Source: JAURVT01 sp049059935 (GTDB lineage: Bacteria > Actinomycetota > Actinomycetes > Propionibacteriales > Nocardioidaceae). From it: DNA of 37,313 nucleotides. Position numbers and translations under genes: made by a program. The notes below the pieces were generated by a model. It did no database searches. It was not told the DNA's origin and saw only the letters and a program-made list of their open reading frames with translations. The stretch covers positions 1-37,313 of the forward strand of contig NZ_JBMGQR010000040.1 in assembly GCF_049059935.1 (NCBI RefSeq), in the 5' to 3' direction. This document shows, one piece after another, positions 1-7,030 of the stretch (within the stretch, counting starts at the first letter, position 1; each line of letters opens with the position of its first letter).

Positions 1-789
1 GACGGTGGTGGTGCCCGGGCGCAGCGCAGCCATCTCGCAGGTGTAGCGGCTCGCGAGCACGAGCGGGCGGCGGCGCGCCGCGAGCCACGAGTTGATCGAG
101 CCCGACGCCGACACGTTGCGGTGCGCCGCCACGGGCACGGTCACCCCGACGGCGCGCCTCACCAGCTCGGCGTCGTCGAGGTGGCCGGTCACCTCGAACC
201 CCACGCCGAGGTCGCGGGCCAGGTCGTGCAGGTCGGCGACGTCGCGGTCGTGTCCGTCGGCCACGTCGCCGAGAGCGACCACCCGCGCACCGCGGCCGAC
301 CTCCGCGACGGCCCACAGCGCCTCGGCGTGCCCCTTGCCCGGGTAGACGAACCCCAGCAGCGCCACCACCGGGTCGTCCTCGTCCCACCGCGCCGGCAGC
401 GGCACCGGGACGACCGGCAGCGGCACGACGCGGACGGGTGACGACGGCCGCGCGCCGAGCGCGAGCAGCGCGTCCCGCTCGTGCTCGCTGTTGCAGACGA
501 CGCCGCGGGCCGCCTCGACGACCCGTCGGTAGACCTCGGCCCGACGCGCGAACCGCGCCGCCCCGTCGGTCGGCTGCGGCACGTCGTGCAGCGTGACGGT
601 GGTCGCCGTCGCCTCGATCACCTCGACGCCGAGGTCGCCCAGCAGCCCGTCGGTCAGGTGCACGTGCAGGCGGGGCCGACCGGCGGGGTCGCGGACGGTC
701 ACCGCCCCCACGGCCTCGGCCACCTGGGCGGCGTAGCGCGTCACGCCGTGCCGCTCGGGGCCGAGCAGCAGGTGGTCGGGCGGGGTCAT
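1..789 (-). CDS. Glycosyltransferase, GT4-like (3' end outside window)
   Basis: Only the first 263 codons are present; the frame stays open to base 1. The ATG at 789-787 overlaps the TGA of the upstream WcbI-like gene (ATGA), so the two are probably translationally coupled. The N-terminal half resembles an acceptor-binding Rossmann lobe (LLLGPERHGVTRYA near residue 8). A hinge-like stretch with VVCNSEHERDALLALG follows at about residues 103-118, then VALLGFVYPGKGHAEAL near residue 145, which is where GT4 enzymes begin the nucleotide-sugar-binding lobe. SASGSINSWLAARRRPLVLA near residue 235 fits the donor-side region. No signal peptide or membrane segment is seen, so it should act in the cytoplasm. 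Its neighbours suggest a surface polysaccharide or glycolipid role. Donor and acceptor cannot be read from the sequence. Confidence 0.75.
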   Translation of the reverse strand, partial: MTPPDHLLLGPERHGVTRYAAQVAEAVGAVTVRDPAGRPRLHVHLTDGLLGDLGVEVIEATATTVTLHDVPQPTDGAARFARRAEVYRRVVEAARGVVCNSEHERDALLALGARPSSPVRVVPLPVVPVPLPARWDEDDPVVALLGFVYPGKGHAEALWAVAEVGRGARVVALGDVADGHDRDVADLHDLARDLGVGFEVTGHLDDAELVRRAVGVTVPVAAHRNVSASGSINSWLAARRRPLVLASRYTCEMAALRPGTTTV

Positions 790-1694
790 GCGCGTTCGAG
801 CAGCGCGAGGGTCGGGCGGTGCCGCTCGAGCGCCTGCGCGACGACGTCGGGGTGCTCGGCGTACCAGGCCAGGTGGGCGCGCGTGACGTCCTCGTCAGGC
901 ACCCCCTGGCCGCCCACGACCCAGTGGTCGGTGGGCTCCACGTCGAGGCCGAACGCGTCGCGCACCGCCGCGAGCCTCGGCGCGTGCAGGTGGTCGAGCA
1001 GCGGACGTCCCGGGTCGGCCCACGTCGGGACGAGACCGAGCCGCTCGCGCACGCGGTGCGCCAGCTCGCGCCAGACCGGGTTGCCGGGGTGGTTCAGCGT
1101 CCGGGCGTCTGCGAAGGTCGGCCGGTCGATCAGGTCGGACGCCACGACGGTGCCGTGCGCCTCCTCGCGCCGCCGCAGCTCCCCCTGCGACGCGGCCGCG
1201 ACGGCCAGCACCTGCGACGGGGTCGGCGTCCAGCGCCCCTGGGCGGGGTCCGACGCCGTCAGCACCGTGCGGAGGTCGTGGTACGGCACCACCGGCGGCG
1301 ACAGCCCCGGCTCGGACGTGGGCCGCACGAGCACGTGCGTCGGGTACAGGCCTGCCACGCGCACCACCGGCACGACGACGGTCGTCGCGCCCGCGGGCAG
1401 CGCGGCCACGAGCTGGCCGGTGCCGATCGGCAGTCCGCGGTAGTCGTCCCGCACCGGCTGGGTGACGAGGTGCCGCGTCGCCCCGAGCAGCCGGCGCAGG
1501 TGCGGCACGTCGGCGGCGACGAGCTCGTGGACGGGCGGGATCCGCACGGCGCGGACGTCGTCGCCCTGCAGCACGATGCGCAGCGACTCGGCCTGGCAGT
1601 TCCCGTGCACCAGCAGCAGGTCGCCCCGGGCCGCGGTGCGCGCGGAGTCGTAGAAGTCGCCGAAGTGCGCGCGCCGTCCCTGGTCGACCTCCAC
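786..1694 (-). CDS. WcbI-like polysaccharide biosynthesis protein
   Basis: 302 aa from a GTG start at 1694. No ATG lies in frame nearby, and a GAGGATGAGG stretch upstream can serve as ribosome site. The N-terminal half carries LLLVHGNCQAESLRIVL (about residues 17-33), the hallmark of the WcbI family, whose founding member is a capsule-biosynthesis protein of Burkholderia with a GDSL/SGNH-like fold and proposed acyl or acetyl transfer to capsule sugars. PVRDDYRGLPIGTGQL near residue 75 and a downstream NHPGNPVW segment are also typical. The last ~100 residues are an Asp/His-rich helical region. The gene overlaps the downstream glycosyltransferase by 4 nt and is divergent from another glycosyltransferase 58 bp away. 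The family call is good; the reaction is not established here. Confidence 0.72.
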   Translation of the reverse strand: MEVDQGRRAHFGDFYDSARTAARGDLLLVHGNCQAESLRIVLQGDDVRAVRIPPVHELVAADVPHLRRLLGATRHLVTQPVRDDYRGLPIGTGQLVAALPAGATTVVVPVVRVAGLYPTHVLVRPTSEPGLSPPVVPYHDLRTVLTASDPAQGRWTPTPSQVLAVAAASQGELRRREEAHGTVVASDLIDRPTFADARTLNHPGNPVWRELAHRVRERLGLVPTWADPGRPLLDHLHAPRLAAVRDAFGLDVEPTDHWVVGGQGVPDEDVTRAHLAWYAEHPDVVAQALERHRPTLALLERA

Positions 1695-1752
1695 CGCCTC
1701 ATCCTCGCGGTCCGTCCGGTGTCGCGCCCGACGACGCCGTAGCGTCCGGGGG

Positions 1753-2805
1753 GTGATCCGCGTCGTGTCCGTCCCGTCCGGCCACCCGTACGTCGCGGCG
1801 ACCACCGGCCCCGACGTCGAGGTGCTGCCGGACCCGTCGCCGCCGGGCGCCGCGCCGGGGGTCTGGTGGCCACCCGTCGTCTTCGACGCGCGCTGGCTGC
1901 GCGACCACGCCGACCGCTTCGACCTCGTGCACGTGCACTTCGGCGTCGAGTCCTTCCCGCTCGACCACGTCGCCGAGGTCGTCGCCACGCTGCGCGACCT
2001 CGGGCGGCCGCTGGTCGTCACCGTCCACGACCTCGCCAACCCCCAGCTCGACGACCAGACCCTCCACCTCGCGCGCACCGGCCTGCTCGTCGGGTCCGCC
2101 GCCGAGGTCGTCACGCTCACGTCGTCGGCCGCCGAGGAGATCGCGTCACGCTGGGGACGGACGGCGACCGTCCTCCCCCACCCGAGCCTGCTGCCCGACG
2201 ACGCCCCGCTGCCGGACGTCGTGACGCCCCCGCGCCCGGTCGTGGGCGTCGACCTCAAGGACCTGCGCCCCGACGTCGACGCGGTCGGCGTGCTCGACCT
2301 GCTCGCCGGGCTCGACGCGGACGTCGACGTGCGCGTCGCGATGCGCGACAGCACCCGCGACGTGGCCGTCCGCGACGCCGTGCGCGAGCGGTGCGGCGGC
2401 GCTCTGCGGCTGACCGAGCGCGGACGCCCCGACGACGCCGAGCTGCACGCCTGGATCAGCGGTCTCGACGTCGCGGTGCTGCCCAACCGGCACGGCACCC
2501 ACTCGGGGTGGCTCGAGCTCTGCTGGGACCTCGGGGTCGAGGTCGTCGCCCCCGACACCGGCCACTACGCCGGCCAGCACGGCCCGGACGACGGGTGCCG
2601 CACCTACGCGGCCGGCGACCGCGCCTCGTTCGCCGAGGCCGTCACCACCGCGGTCGCCCGCGCCACCCGTCCAGGCACCCCCGAGCGGGACGACGTCGTC
2701 GCGGCCCGTCGTCGTCGTCGCGCCCGCGAGCGGGACGACGTGCACGCCGCGCTCCGCGAGATCTACGCCCGCGCGCTCGCCGCTCCCCGCCCCGCTCCCC
2801 GTTGA
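1753..2805 (+). CDS. Glycosyltransferase, GT4/GT-B-like
   Basis: 350 aa from a GTG start, with a G-rich run just upstream and TAGCGT at 1739-1744 as a possible -10, so the transcript may be nearly leaderless. FDLVHVHFGVESFPLDHV (about residues 57-74) and VVTVHDLANP (about 89-98) are the usual N-lobe motifs of GT4 enzymes. The middle region has VVTLTSSAAEEIASRWG and VLPHPSLL, matching the family's hinge sequence. WISGLDVAVLPNRHGTHSGW (about 237-256) matches the C-lobe donor-site region. The tail is Arg-rich (a run of six basic residues near residue 320). No membrane segment is seen. It is transcribed away from the WcbI-like gene, so one locus supplies two glycosyltransferases with a putative glycan-modifying enzyme between them. 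Confidence 0.75.
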   Translation: MIRVVSVPSGHPYVAATTGPDVEVLPDPSPPGAAPGVWWPPVVFDARWLRDHADRFDLVHVHFGVESFPLDHVAEVVATLRDLGRPLVVTVHDLANPQLDDQTLHLARTGLLVGSAAEVVTLTSSAAEEIASRWGRTATVLPHPSLLPDDAPLPDVVTPPRPVVGVDLKDLRPDVDAVGVLDLLAGLDADVDVRVAMRDSTRDVAVRDAVRERCGGALRLTERGRPDDAELHAWISGLDVAVLPNRHGTHSGWLELCWDLGVEVVAPDTGHYAGQHGPDDGCRTYAAGDRASFAEAVTTAVARATRPGTPERDDVVAARRRRRARERDDVHAALREIYARALAAPRPAPR

Positions 2806-2806
2806 C

Positions 2807-2855
2807 TTCCGCCTCGGTCGGCACCTCGGGCCACCGAGAGCCGACTGACGCGGAA
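2807..2855. terminator. Imperfect hairpin between convergent genes
   Basis: Arms at 2807-2829 and 2834-2855 pair as TTCCGC, TC, GTCGGC and TCGG blocks with small internal mismatches. The hairpin begins two bases after the stop of the glycosyltransferase and lies before the 3' end of the oxygenase gene on the other strand. It has no U-tract, as is common in high-GC actinobacteria. A bidirectional terminator is the most natural reading. Confidence 0.6.
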
Positions 2856-2880
2856 CTGGACGGTCCGGGGGTGGCCGCGG

Positions 2881-4068
2881 TCAGCCGTCGGTGGCGCGGC
2901 GCTCGGCGTACGACCCGAGGGCGGCGTCGACGCGGGACGTGTCCCAGCCCTCGGTGAGGGCCTGGCGGAGCAGGTCGGTCTGGGCCAGCGGCGTCATGCC
3001 ACCGACGGGCTGGTCGAGGTCGAGGTTGGTCGGGAACGGGTAGCCCTCGGCGGCGGCCTCGACGGCGTGGTCGACCAGGTCCGCGTCGAGACCGGCGGCC
3101 AGGCGCTGGGCGAGCACCGGGTAGACCGCCCTGCTGACGCGGGCACGGTCGACGGCCTCCATCGCGCGACCGAACGCCGACGACACCTGCAGCAGGTTGG
3201 CCACGCGCTGCACGTCGGCCGACACGTTCGACCCGGCCCCGTGGAACAGGGCGGGGTTGAAGAACGCGGCGTCGCCCTTGGCCAGCGGCAGCTGCACGTG
3301 GTGCTCGGCGAAGTGCGCCTGGAACTCGGGCAGGCGGTAGGCCAGGTAGCCCGGCTCGTACTGGTGCGAGTACGGCAGGTACAGCGTGGGGCCGCTCTCG
3401 ACGGGCATGTCGGAGTGCGCGACGGCGCCCTGCAGCGTCAGCACCGGCGACATCAGGTGCACGTGCGCGGGGTAGCGCGACGCGACCTCGTTCGACAGGA
3501 ACCCCAGGTGGTAGTCGCGGTGAGGGTCCTGGGCGACACCACCGGGACGCACCACGTTGACCTGCGAGGTCACCTGGTAGCCCGGTCCGAGCCACGCCCG
3601 CGACACCAGGGCCAGCACGTCGTTGGCGTAGTAGTCGACGAACGCCTCGGGGTCGCGGACGGCGAGCTTCTCCAGCGCGTTCCAGACCCGGTCGTTCGCG
3701 CCGGGCTTGGCGAAGTGGTCACCGGCCGTCGCGCCGCTCGCGTGCTGGTCGGCGATCATCGCGTCGAACGCGGCGGTGACGCGGTCGACGACGGACAGGT
3801 CGGTGAACGCGCCCTTGAGCGCGACGACACCGGGGCCCGACGTGAGCGCGCGGACGAGCTCGTCCTCCACGGCGTCACGCCCGGCCGGCGTCGCGCTCGC
3901 GGAGCGCAGGGACGCCGACTCGTAGACGAGGACGTTCTGCTCCACGCGGTCGGCGTGCGGGAAGTCGGCCAGGTCGGTGCGCTGCGCGGTCAGCGCGGCG
4001 AAGTCGTCCACGTGGCAGTCGGACTCGGAGAAGCGGGCGCGGCGGGCGCCGTCGAGGGTGGCGGTCAT
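2881..4068 (-). CDS. Phytanoyl-CoA dioxygenase (PhyH)-family oxygenase
   Basis: 395 aa; the ATG at 4068 follows a GTGGAGCC ribosome site and starts MTATLDGARRARF. The protein has the double-stranded beta-helix signature of Fe(II)/2-oxoglutarate oxygenases: H183-x-D185 in DPHRDYHLGF, a distal H276 in NPALFHGAGSN, and R288 twelve residues later for the 2-oxoglutarate carboxylate. The family hydroxylates small molecules with 2-oxoglutarate and O2 as co-substrates. Length is above the typical ~280-300 because of a helical C-terminal extension. The divergent LacI-type regulator 72 bp away probably controls it, which suggests an inducible catabolic enzyme acting on a sugar- or inositol-like compound. 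The substrate is unknown. Confidence 0.8.
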   Translation of the reverse strand: MTATLDGARRARFSESDCHVDDFAALTAQRTDLADFPHADRVEQNVLVYESASLRSASATPAGRDAVEDELVRALTSGPGVVALKGAFTDLSVVDRVTAAFDAMIADQHASGATAGDHFAKPGANDRVWNALEKLAVRDPEAFVDYYANDVLALVSRAWLGPGYQVTSQVNVVRPGGVAQDPHRDYHLGFLSNEVASRYPAHVHLMSPVLTLQGAVAHSDMPVESGPTLYLPYSHQYEPGYLAYRLPEFQAHFAEHHVQLPLAKGDAAFFNPALFHGAGSNVSADVQRVANLLQVSSAFGRAMEAVDRARVSRAVYPVLAQRLAAGLDADLVDHAVEAAAEGYPFPTNLDLDQPVGGMTPLAQTDLLRQALTEGWDTSRVDAALGSYAERRATDG

Positions 4069-4112
4069 GGGCTCCACGCTAGACCCGCCGCGAGGGGCGA
4101 TGATGGGCCAGA

Positions 4113-4132
4113 ACACCTCAGAAACACCTCAG
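4113..4132. promoter_or_regulatory. Direct repeat ACACCTCAG x2, 11-bp period
   Basis: Two perfect copies of ACACCTCAG start at 4113 and 4124, in the 72-bp region between the divergent oxygenase and LacI-type genes, just upstream of the regulator's ribosome site. Same-face direct repeats at one helical turn suggest protein binding. A LacI dimer would normally use a palindrome instead. Confidence 0.4.
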
Positions 4133-4140
4133 GAGAACCC

Positions 4141-5172
4141 GTGCCGCACCCCTACCGGATCCGCGAGATCGCCGAGCAGTCCGGGCTCAGCCTCGCCACC
4201 GTCGACCGGGTCCTGCACGGACGTCCCGGGGTGCGGGCGTCGACGGTCGCCGAGGTGCACCGGGCCATCGCCGACCTGGACCGGCAGTCCACCCAGGTGC
4301 GCCTGGCCGGTCGCACCTTCCTGGTCGACCTGGTCATGCACGCGCCCGAGCGGTTCAGCGGCGCCGTCCGCACGGCGCTCGAGGCCGAGCTGCCCGACCT
4401 GCGCCCCGCCGCCGTCCGCACCCGGTTCCACCTGCGCGAGGCGGCACGCCCCGACGACCTCGCCGCCACCCTCGACCGCATCGGGTCGCGGGGGTCGCAC
4501 GGCGTCCTGCTCAAGGCGCCCGACCACCCCGCCGTCGCGGACGCGGTCGGCCGCCTCGCCGACCGGGGCGTCCCCGTCGTCACGCTCGTGACCGACCTGC
4601 CGACCAGCCGCCGCCTGGCCTCCGTCGGCATCGACGACCGCGCCGCCGGAGCCACCGCCGCCTATCTGCTGACGCAGTGGGGCGGCGACGGAAGCGTGCT
4701 CGTCACGCTCAGCAGCAGCGCGTTCCGCGGCGAGGGCGAGCGGGAGGCCGGGTTCCGCGCCGCCCTGGACGAGATGGCACCGGGCCGCCCGGTGCGCGCC
4801 GTCACCGAGACCGACGGGCTGGACGCCACCATGCTGCGCGAGGTCGCGCGAGCCCTCGACGACGACCCGCGGATCGACGCTGTCTACTCGATCGGCGGCG
4901 GCAACGTCGCCACGCTGCGGGCGTTCGCCGACGCCGGACGCACCTGCCGAGCCTTCGTCGCGCACGACCTCGACGCCGACAACACCCGGCTGCTCCGGGA
5001 GCGCCGGGTCTCCGCGGTGCTCCACCACGACCTGCGCCGCGACGTGCGCCGCGCGTGCCGGATGGTCATGCAGGCCCACGGCGCGCTGCCCGGAGTCCCC
5101 TCGTCGGTGCCGTCCGCCGTCCAGGTCGTCACGCCGTTCAACGAACCGCCCGCGGTCTTCGCGTCCAGGTGA
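4141..5172 (+). CDS. LacI-family transcriptional regulator
   Basis: 343 aa from a GTG start with AGGAGA five bases upstream. Residues 5-30 form a LacI helix-turn-helix (YRIREIAEQSGLSLATVDRV, then LHGRPGVR as the start of the hinge helix region). The rest is a periplasmic-binding-protein-like effector domain, with GVLLKAPDHPAVADAV near residue 120, VTDLPTSRRLASVGIDD near 152 and VYSIGGGNVATLRAF near 247, the layout of LacI members with a Peripla_BP_4-like sugar-binding core. It probably senses a sugar or polyol and regulates the divergent dioxygenase. The usual LacI palindromic operator is not obvious in the 72-bp gap; an 11-bp-period direct repeat is there instead. Confidence 0.85.
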   Translation: MPHPYRIREIAEQSGLSLATVDRVLHGRPGVRASTVAEVHRAIADLDRQSTQVRLAGRTFLVDLVMHAPERFSGAVRTALEAELPDLRPAAVRTRFHLREAARPDDLAATLDRIGSRGSHGVLLKAPDHPAVADAVGRLADRGVPVVTLVTDLPTSRRLASVGIDDRAAGATAAYLLTQWGGDGSVLVTLSSSAFRGEGEREAGFRAALDEMAPGRPVRAVTETDGLDATMLREVARALDDDPRIDAVYSIGGGNVATLRAFADAGRTCRAFVAHDLDADNTRLLRERRVSAVLHHDLRRDVRRACRMVMQAHGALPGVPSSVPSAVQVVTPFNEPPAVFASR

Positions 5173-5434
5173 CCTGGCCCACCACACGTCTGGGTGAGGC
5201 AGGCCCACGTCCTCTCCTCCACGTGGATGACCTGACATACGCACGTGTCCAGATGGCGAGACCGCTCAAAAGTCATTCAGACCAAAAATCCCGGCGCAGG
5301 CCTCCAACGGCGGCGTTCCGTGCGCCCGAGTGACCCCGTTCACGACCCGTTCACGAGGTCCCGACCGAACCGCTCCGAAGACCCGGTGACACCACGAGCA
5401 CCACCCACCACCGTCTCCCCGGAGGACGTCCATC
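5173..5434. promoter_or_regulatory. Leader/promoter region of the glycan operon
   Basis: 262 bp without a convincing gene. It holds two CACGTG hexamers (near 5220 and 5243), an AT-richer patch around 5265-5290, and the 11-bp tandem direct repeat at 5335-5356. The GGAGG at 5421-5425 serves the GTG at 5435. No strong hairpin follows the LacI-type gene, so some read-through is possible. Confidence 0.5.
5335..5356 (+). promoter_or_regulatory. Tandem 11-bp direct repeat, PhoP-box-like
   Basis: CCCGTTCACGA occurs twice with no gap (5335-5345 and 5346-5356), about 80 bp before the GTG of the glycan operon. The GTTCAC core with an 11-nt period resembles the direct-repeat units bound by PhoP in Streptomyces (GTTCACC cores at 11-nt spacing). 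The match rests on the pattern alone, and a different OmpR-type regulator is equally possible. Confidence 0.45.
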
Positions 5435-7030
5435 GTGACCCCACACCAGCAGCCCGGCGCCCCAGCGCACCGGACGCCGTCGTGGCCGACGAGAGTCGCC
5501 GCCGCGTTGCTCCTCGCCCTCGGCCTCGCCGTCACGGCCCCGCTCGCCGCGCAGGCCGCCCCCGTGGCCGCCGTCGCGCAGGCGGTCGCGCCGTCCGACG
5601 CCGGCGACCCGATCCTCCCCGGCGGCGGCACGTCGAGCGACCCGCTCACCGGCTCCACCGGTGGCGGCGACGCCCAGGGTCAGGTGGCCCCGGCCCCGCA
5701 GGCACCCGCGCAGCCCTCGGCCGCACCGACGTCGGCGTTCGGGTGGGTGGCCGTCGGCCTGCTGGTCGGGATCTCGCTGCTCCTCACCGTCATCGCGTTC
5801 ACGACACTGTGGTGGATGCTCCACGCCTGGAGCACCCCGGACCGCCTGCAGTCCACGCGGTTCAGCCGTCGCGTCTCGCCCGACGACCTGCCGCGGATGA
5901 GCCTGCTGGTGCCGGCCCGCCACGAGGAGGCCGTGCTCGGCCACACCCTCGACCGGCTCGCGGCCACCAGCTACGAGGACGTCGAGATCCTCGCGATCAT
6001 CGGTCACGACGACCCCGGCACCGAGGACGTCGCCCGCGCCGCCGCGCGGCGCCACCCGGGCCGCGTGCGCGTCGTCATCGACCACAGCGTCCCCAAGAAC
6101 AAGCCCAAGGCCCTCAACACCGCGCTCGCCGAGGTCACCGGCGACATCGTCGGCGTGATGGACGCCGAGGACGAGGTGCACCCCGAGCTGCTCGCGAACA
6201 TCGCCGGCCGCTTCGCCGAGACCCAGGCCGACGTCGTGCAGGGCGGCGTCCAGCTGATGAACTTCGACAGCACCTGGTGGTCGCTGCGCAACGTGCTCGA
6301 GTACTACTTCTGGTTCCGCAGCCGCCTGCACTTCCACGCCGGCCAGCGCTTCATCCCGCTCGGCGGCAACACCGTCTTCGCCAAGACCGACCTGCTCCGC
6401 GAGGTCGACGGCTGGGACCCCGAGTGCCTCGCCGAGGACTGCGAGATCGGCGTCCGGCTCTCGACGCGCGGCGCCACCGTCGCCGTCGCCTACGACCCCG
6501 AGCTCGTCACCCGCGAGGAGACGCCCGGCAGCCTGACGTCGCTGCTCAAGCAGCGCACCCGGTGGAACCAGGGCTTCCTCCAGGTGCTCGGCAAGGGCAT
6601 CTGGAAGCAGCTGCCCACGCGCCGCCAGCGCCTGCTGGCCCGCTACACGCTGTCGATGCCGTTCCTGCAGGCCGTGACCGGCGTGATGATCCCGATCTCG
6701 GTCGCCCTGGTGCTGTTCGCCAAGGTGCCCGTCTGGGTCACCCTCATCACCTTCCTGCCGATCGTGCCGACCATCGTCACCGTCGTCGTCGAGGCCGCCG
6801 GGCTCAACGAGTTCGCCAAGGCCTACGACGTCAAGGTGCGCCTGCGCGACTACGTCAAGCTCGTGCTCGGCACCATCCCGTACCAGGTGTTCCTCGCCGC
6901 AGCAGCCGTCCGCGCCGTCGTGCGCCAGGCCCGCGGTGACGGCAGCTGGGAGAAGACCGAGCACACCGGCGCCCACATCGGTGCGACCGACGCCCCCGCC
7001 ATCGCTGCCCGAGAGGAGCTGGCTGCCTGA
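5435..7030 (+). CDS. Cellulose-synthase-like GT2 membrane glycosyltransferase
   Basis: 531 aa from a GTG with GGAGG nine bases upstream. Order: hydrophobic segment about 20-42 ending in an AQAA-like site (signal peptide or first membrane helix), a Ser/Gly/Pro-rich linker to about 98, a long membrane helix about 100-128, a GT2 domain about 150-400, then hydrophobic helices about 405-460. Processive GT2 motifs are present: LLVPARHEE, the PKNKPKALN segment, MDAEDE (about 242-247) for the DxD metal site, AEDCE (about 332) for the TED base, and QRTRW (about 372-376) for the Q/RxxRW motif. It should polymerise and extrude a beta-linked glycan across the membrane. First gene of a six-gene operon that also contains a GH8 enzyme, the usual partner of cellulose synthases. 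The polymer is not known. Confidence 0.85.
   Translation: MTPHQQPGAPAHRTPSWPTRVAAALLLALGLAVTAPLAAQAAPVAAVAQAVAPSDAGDPILPGGGTSSDPLTGSTGGGDAQGQVAPAPQAPAQPSAAPTSAFGWVAVGLLVGISLLLTVIAFTTLWWMLHAWSTPDRLQSTRFSRRVSPDDLPRMSLLVPARHEEAVLGHTLDRLAATSYEDVEILAIIGHDDPGTEDVARAAARRHPGRVRVVIDHSVPKNKPKALNTALAEVTGDIVGVMDAEDEVHPELLANIAGRFAETQADVVQGGVQLMNFDSTWWSLRNVLEYYFWFRSRLHFHAGQRFIPLGGNTVFAKTDLLREVDGWDPECLAEDCEIGVRLSTRGATVAVAYDPELVTREETPGSLTSLLKQRTRWNQGFLQVLGKGIWKQLPTRRQRLLARYTLSMPFLQAVTGVMIPISVALVLFAKVPVWVTLITFLPIVPTIVTVVVEAAGLNEFAKAYDVKVRLRDYVKLVLGTIPYQVFLAAAAVRAVVRQARGDGSWEKTEHTGAHIGATDAPAIAAREELAA

Noticed and set aside
2881..4068. Long plus-strand frame opposite the PhyH-type gene joined to the LacI-type gene
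   Set aside because: The in-frame extension upstream of GTG 4141 is antisense to the oxygenase. The LacI helix-turn-helix begins right after GTG 4141, which has its own AGGAGA.
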